Source: Acidobacteriaceae bacterium (GTDB taxonomy: Bacteria; Acidobacteriota; Terriglobia; Terriglobales; Acidobacteriaceae). From it: DNA of 17,108 bases. Shown here piece after piece: positions 15,698 to 17,108 of this stretch; within the stretch, counting starts at the first letter, position 1, and each line of letters begins with the position of its first letter. The stretch covers positions 1-17,108 of the forward strand of contig PMWR01000125.1 in assembly GCA_003166055.1 (NCBI GenBank), in the 5' to 3' direction. The position numbers and the translations under genes are program-made. The notes beneath the pieces are model-generated. The model made no database searches. It had not been told where the DNA came from and saw nothing but the letters and a program-made list of their open reading frames with translations.

Positions 15698-16195
15698 TCA
15701 ACTGTCCAAATGACCGATGTGTTTCAGAGCGCAATTCCTTGTATCCCGGATTCTCTGCGGCGAGACTCCTAATAGATCGGCGCAATTCTGATCAGCGTAT
15801 TCTTCAAGAACGGACAGAACGTACACGAGGCGTTCGAAGTCATCGAGCGCAAGAACTCTTGCAAGGAATGGTTCCTGCAAAGAGGTTGCCGCGAACGCCG
15901 CCGTGGACTCGGATTCGCAAGGGCCAGGGTTGGGTGTGAGCATTCGAACTGCATTGCGGACAATAGTGCGCCGGGTCCACGAATGTGCCCACTTGTGAGA
16001 GGCGGAATTCCCGCCTATGCACACATAGGGAATAATGTTGAAGCAAAGCTCCGCATTCTCGCGATCCGCAGTCAGCAGGATAGAGAGCAGGTACAAACCG
16101 CGGGAGTCATCCATGAGGAGCTCGCAAAAGTCTGCACTTGTTGTGAACTGACTGTTCCTGTTTTTTGACATTCCATGTGCATTCAAGCAACTCAC
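15698..16195 (-). CDS. Sigma-region-4-like regulatory protein
   Basis: A 165-residue cytosolic protein. Residues about 21-90 (DFCELLMDDSRGLYLLSILL, TADRENAEL, KWAHSWTRRTIVRNAVRML) weakly recall sigma region 2 but lack the usual DLVQE core. Residues about 113-161 (DDFERLVYVLSVLEEYADQN, then CADLLGVSPQRIRDTRNCAL) form a region-4-like helix-turn-helix. Proteins with this make-up are frequent in acidobacteria and are often labelled sigma-like or hypothetical. The start is GTG 16195 with GGAGAG 8 bases upstream; ATG 16171 is an alternative. A sigma-54 promoter lies about 170 bases upstream. It may regulate, or be cotranscribed with, the GT39 gene. Whether it works as a sigma factor is unknown. Confidence 0.75.
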   Translation of the reverse strand: MSCLNAHGMSKNRNSQFTTSADFCELLMDDSRGLYLLSILLTADRENAELCFNIIPYVCIGGNSASHKWAHSWTRRTIVRNAVRMLTPNPGPCESESTAAFAATSLQEPFLARVLALDDFERLVYVLSVLEEYADQNCADLLGVSPQRIRDTRNCALKHIGHLDS

Positions 16196-16374
16196 TGGTC
16201 TTTCTCTCCGGTCTCAATCCTGGGTGTAATACTTCGATTGTTTTCGTCCATCAACTTTCCGGTTGTGGCATCGCATCGGCAGCCGCAAGCTAGAGCCCTT
16301 CCACATTGCTTTGCGGCACTCATTGATGGGTAGCACGCTCCTGCAGCGCAGATTTGTGGGCTAATCTCAACATG

Positions 16375-16391
16375 TGCAATTCAAGTGCCAG
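16375..16391 (-). promoter_or_regulatory. Sigma-54 (-24/-12) promoter of the sigma-like/GT39 unit
   Basis: The minus strand reads CTGGCACTTGAATTGCA: YTGGCAC, TTGCA and exact 10-base GG-to-GC spacing, with one mismatch to consensus. The predicted start is near 16364, leaving a leader of about 170 bases before the GTG at 16195. Confidence 0.72.
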
Positions 16392-16484
16392 GGAATTACG
16401 TGCACCGGAATTCTGTTTAAGCAGTTGAATAGAAATAGGATTTGACACGGGATGAAGGTCGCGATGGCCGTCGATTGGCGAAGG

Positions 16485-16584
16485 TGTCGAAATCGACTTC
16501 GACAGCGCCGATTCTGCGCAGCCGCAGGGCCTGCGAGGGCCGATTCGTTGTGTGCTTTTGGAATTTTCGACAAGAATTCGACAA
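16485..16584. promoter_or_regulatory. Candidate enhancer sites upstream of the sigma-like/GT39 unit
   Basis: TGTCGA (16485-16490) and TCGACA (16499-16504) are perfect inverted arms with an 8-base spacer, centred about 130 bases upstream of the predicted start. Farther up, TCGACAA occurs at 16567-16573 and 16578-16584, 11 bases (one turn) apart. The half-sites match those at the other sigma-54 promoters in the window. Confidence 0.5.
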
Positions 16585-16623
16585 AGTCGCGGAAGGGAGG
16601 TGCTTCTAAATGATTGAATTGAT

Positions 16624-16672
16624 TGGTGGACCTGATCGGGATCGAACCGATGACCTCTTCCATGCCATGGAA
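16624..16672 (-). other. 3' fragment of tRNA-Ala(GGC), putative attachment site
   Basis: On the minus strand the sequence contains an anticodon loop ATGGCAT (anticodon GGC) with most of its stem, variable loop AGGTC, T-arm ATCGG-TTCGATC-CCGAT, 3' acceptor strand CAGGTCC, discriminator A and encoded CCA. The D-arm and 5' acceptor strand are absent: similarity stops inside the anticodon stem at about 16672. A fragment from anticodon stem to CCA is the usual repeat left by tyrosine-recombinase integration into a tRNA gene. By orientation, chromosome lies below 16624 and the element above 16672, with an intact tRNA gene expected beyond the window. Confidence 0.75.
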
Positions 16673-16711
16673 TGCTTCAAAAGCCAAATTATAGACGGCA
16701 CAGGACTTATG

Positions 16712-16747
16712 AGTCGGTACAGTCGGCAAAACCGGCACAATCGGCGA
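16712..16747. repeat. Four degenerate 9-base tandem repeats
   Basis: AGTCGGTAC, AGTCGGCAA, AACCGGCAC and AATCGGCGA lie head to tail (16712, 16721, 16730, 16739), sharing the pattern A-x-YCGGC-x-x. They begin 40 bases inside the presumed element end, where arm-type recombinase sites can occur. Confidence 0.55.
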
Positions 16748-16751
16748 TATT

Positions 16752-16772
16752 TGCTGCCAAAATGCTGCCAAA
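16752..16772. repeat. Direct repeat TGCTGCCAAA, period 11
   Basis: Two exact 10-base copies (16752-16761, 16763-16772) separated by one A, immediately after the 9-base tandem repeats. Confidence 0.6.
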
Positions 16773-16792
16773 TTTGCAACCAGTGGGCCACC

Positions 16793-16816
16793 GGGCTGAT
16801 CGTGTGGGATCAGCCC
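16793..16816. other. Perfect 9-base-pair hairpin
   Basis: GGGCTGATC (16793-16801) and GATCAGCCC (16808-16816) are perfect inverted arms around a 6-base loop. No T-tract follows in either direction. It could be a factor-independent transcription barrier or a protein-binding dyad at the element end. Confidence 0.5.
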
Positions 16817-17108
16817 AAGTTCCTTGATTGGGCCTCGGAGGAATTGTGCAGCGGGCTGCTGCATAAGTGCCTGTGTTGGCGCCAGCCGTGCGCGAATTCA
16901 CCGCTTCGTTTTTTCGGAATTCAATCCCCTCAAGAAGGGGCTTGGAGTGTTGATGTTTTGTAAGAGTACGCCAGTCCCTATTGACCGTGGGTGAGGCCGG
17001 AACTCGGCGGATTTTGAGTCTCTCAAGAATACCGTAAGTCTATGATAAATAAGCGAAATCGAGCGTAATGTCGGATATCCACAAGTGACTGCCCATCAGC
17101 AACTTAGC

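Larger units (their letters stand above)
16673..17108. other. Presumed end of an integrated element, no recognisable gene
   Basis: Beyond the tRNA fragment I see no convincing gene. Open frames on both strands lack ribosome sites and known domains. The stretch holds short tandem repeats (16712-16747, 16752-16772) and a hairpin (16793-16816). From 16817 to the window end nothing else stands out except a 5-base-pair CCCCT/AGGGG stem near 16926-16940. Confidence 0.45.

Noticed and set aside
16008..16023. CCTATG-CACA-CATAGG hairpin
   Set aside because: It lies inside the sigma-like coding region, far from either end; probably incidental.
16367..16864. 165-residue minus-strand frame through the tRNA fragment
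   Set aside because: It crosses the tRNA fragment and the sigma-54 promoter and enhancer sites; no recognisable domain. At most its upstream part could be recombinase debris.
16610..16963. 117-residue plus-strand frame starting MIELIGGPDRDRTDD
   Set aside because: Its N-terminus is the antisense translation of the tRNA-Ala fragment, a well-known false gene signature; the remainder has no domain or ribosome site.
1..17108. CRISPR array, insertion sequence with terminal repeats, riboswitch or intact tRNA/rRNA
   Set aside because: I looked for spaced identical repeats, transposase motifs, conserved riboswitch cores and complete cloverleafs and found none.

Overview
The window looks like a chromosomal stretch of an acidobacterium (Acidobacteriota, Terriglobia-like). 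No marker gene fixes this. The inference rests on an Oar/CarboxypepD_reg-type TonB receptor, a degenerate receiver protein, a sigma-region-4-like small protein, a GT39 transferase and moderately high GC, a combination typical of that phylum. There are twelve likely intact protein genes, one convincing broken gene, no intact RNA gene, no CRISPR array and no transposase.

Layout: (1) 11-1150, minus: OmpA-like lipoprotein. (2) 1151-1715: divergent control region. (3) 1716-3721, plus: degenerate receiver protein, ECF sigma factor and a LolA/RseB-like periplasmic protein. (4) 3722-4196: control region, possibly with gene debris. (5) 4197-10644, plus: a tight five-gene operon (TonB receptor, second LolA/RseB-like protein, inositol-phosphate cytidylyltransferase-like enzyme, UPF0104-type membrane protein, CDP-alcohol phosphotransferase with a degenerate nucleotidyltransferase N-terminus); every junction is a 1-8 base overlap or a 2 base gap. 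(6) 10910-13722, plus: two-PDZ HtrA protease, remnant of an alpha/beta hydrolase, endonuclease/exonuclease/phosphatase-family protein. (7) 13899-16195, minus: GT39 transferase preceded by a sigma-region-4-like protein. (8) 16624-16672: the 3' part of a tRNA-Ala(GGC), probably an attachment site, with presumed mobile-element DNA from 16673 to the window end.

The most striking point is regulatory. Each of the four main upstream regions holds a near-consensus sigma-54 (-24/-12) promoter with exact GG-N10-GC spacing: minus 1319-1335, plus 1655-1671, plus 4136-4152, minus 16375-16391. Upstream of each, at about -75 to -130, are dyads or repeats built from the half-site TGTCG/CGACA, suggesting one shared enhancer-binding protein encoded elsewhere. 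The envelope lipoprotein, both sigma-like genes, the TonB receptor, the CDP-inositol-type headgroup pathway and the GT39 transferase would then form one regulon.

Functionally I infer an envelope-remodelling module: outer-membrane uptake or assembly (TonB receptor, LolA-like proteins, OmpA-like lipoprotein), synthesis and possible translocation of a CDP-activated polar headgroup (probably inositol phosphate), periplasmic quality control (HtrA) and lipid-linked sugar transfer (GT39). The gene families are seen in the sequence; the pathway product and the common regulator are inference.
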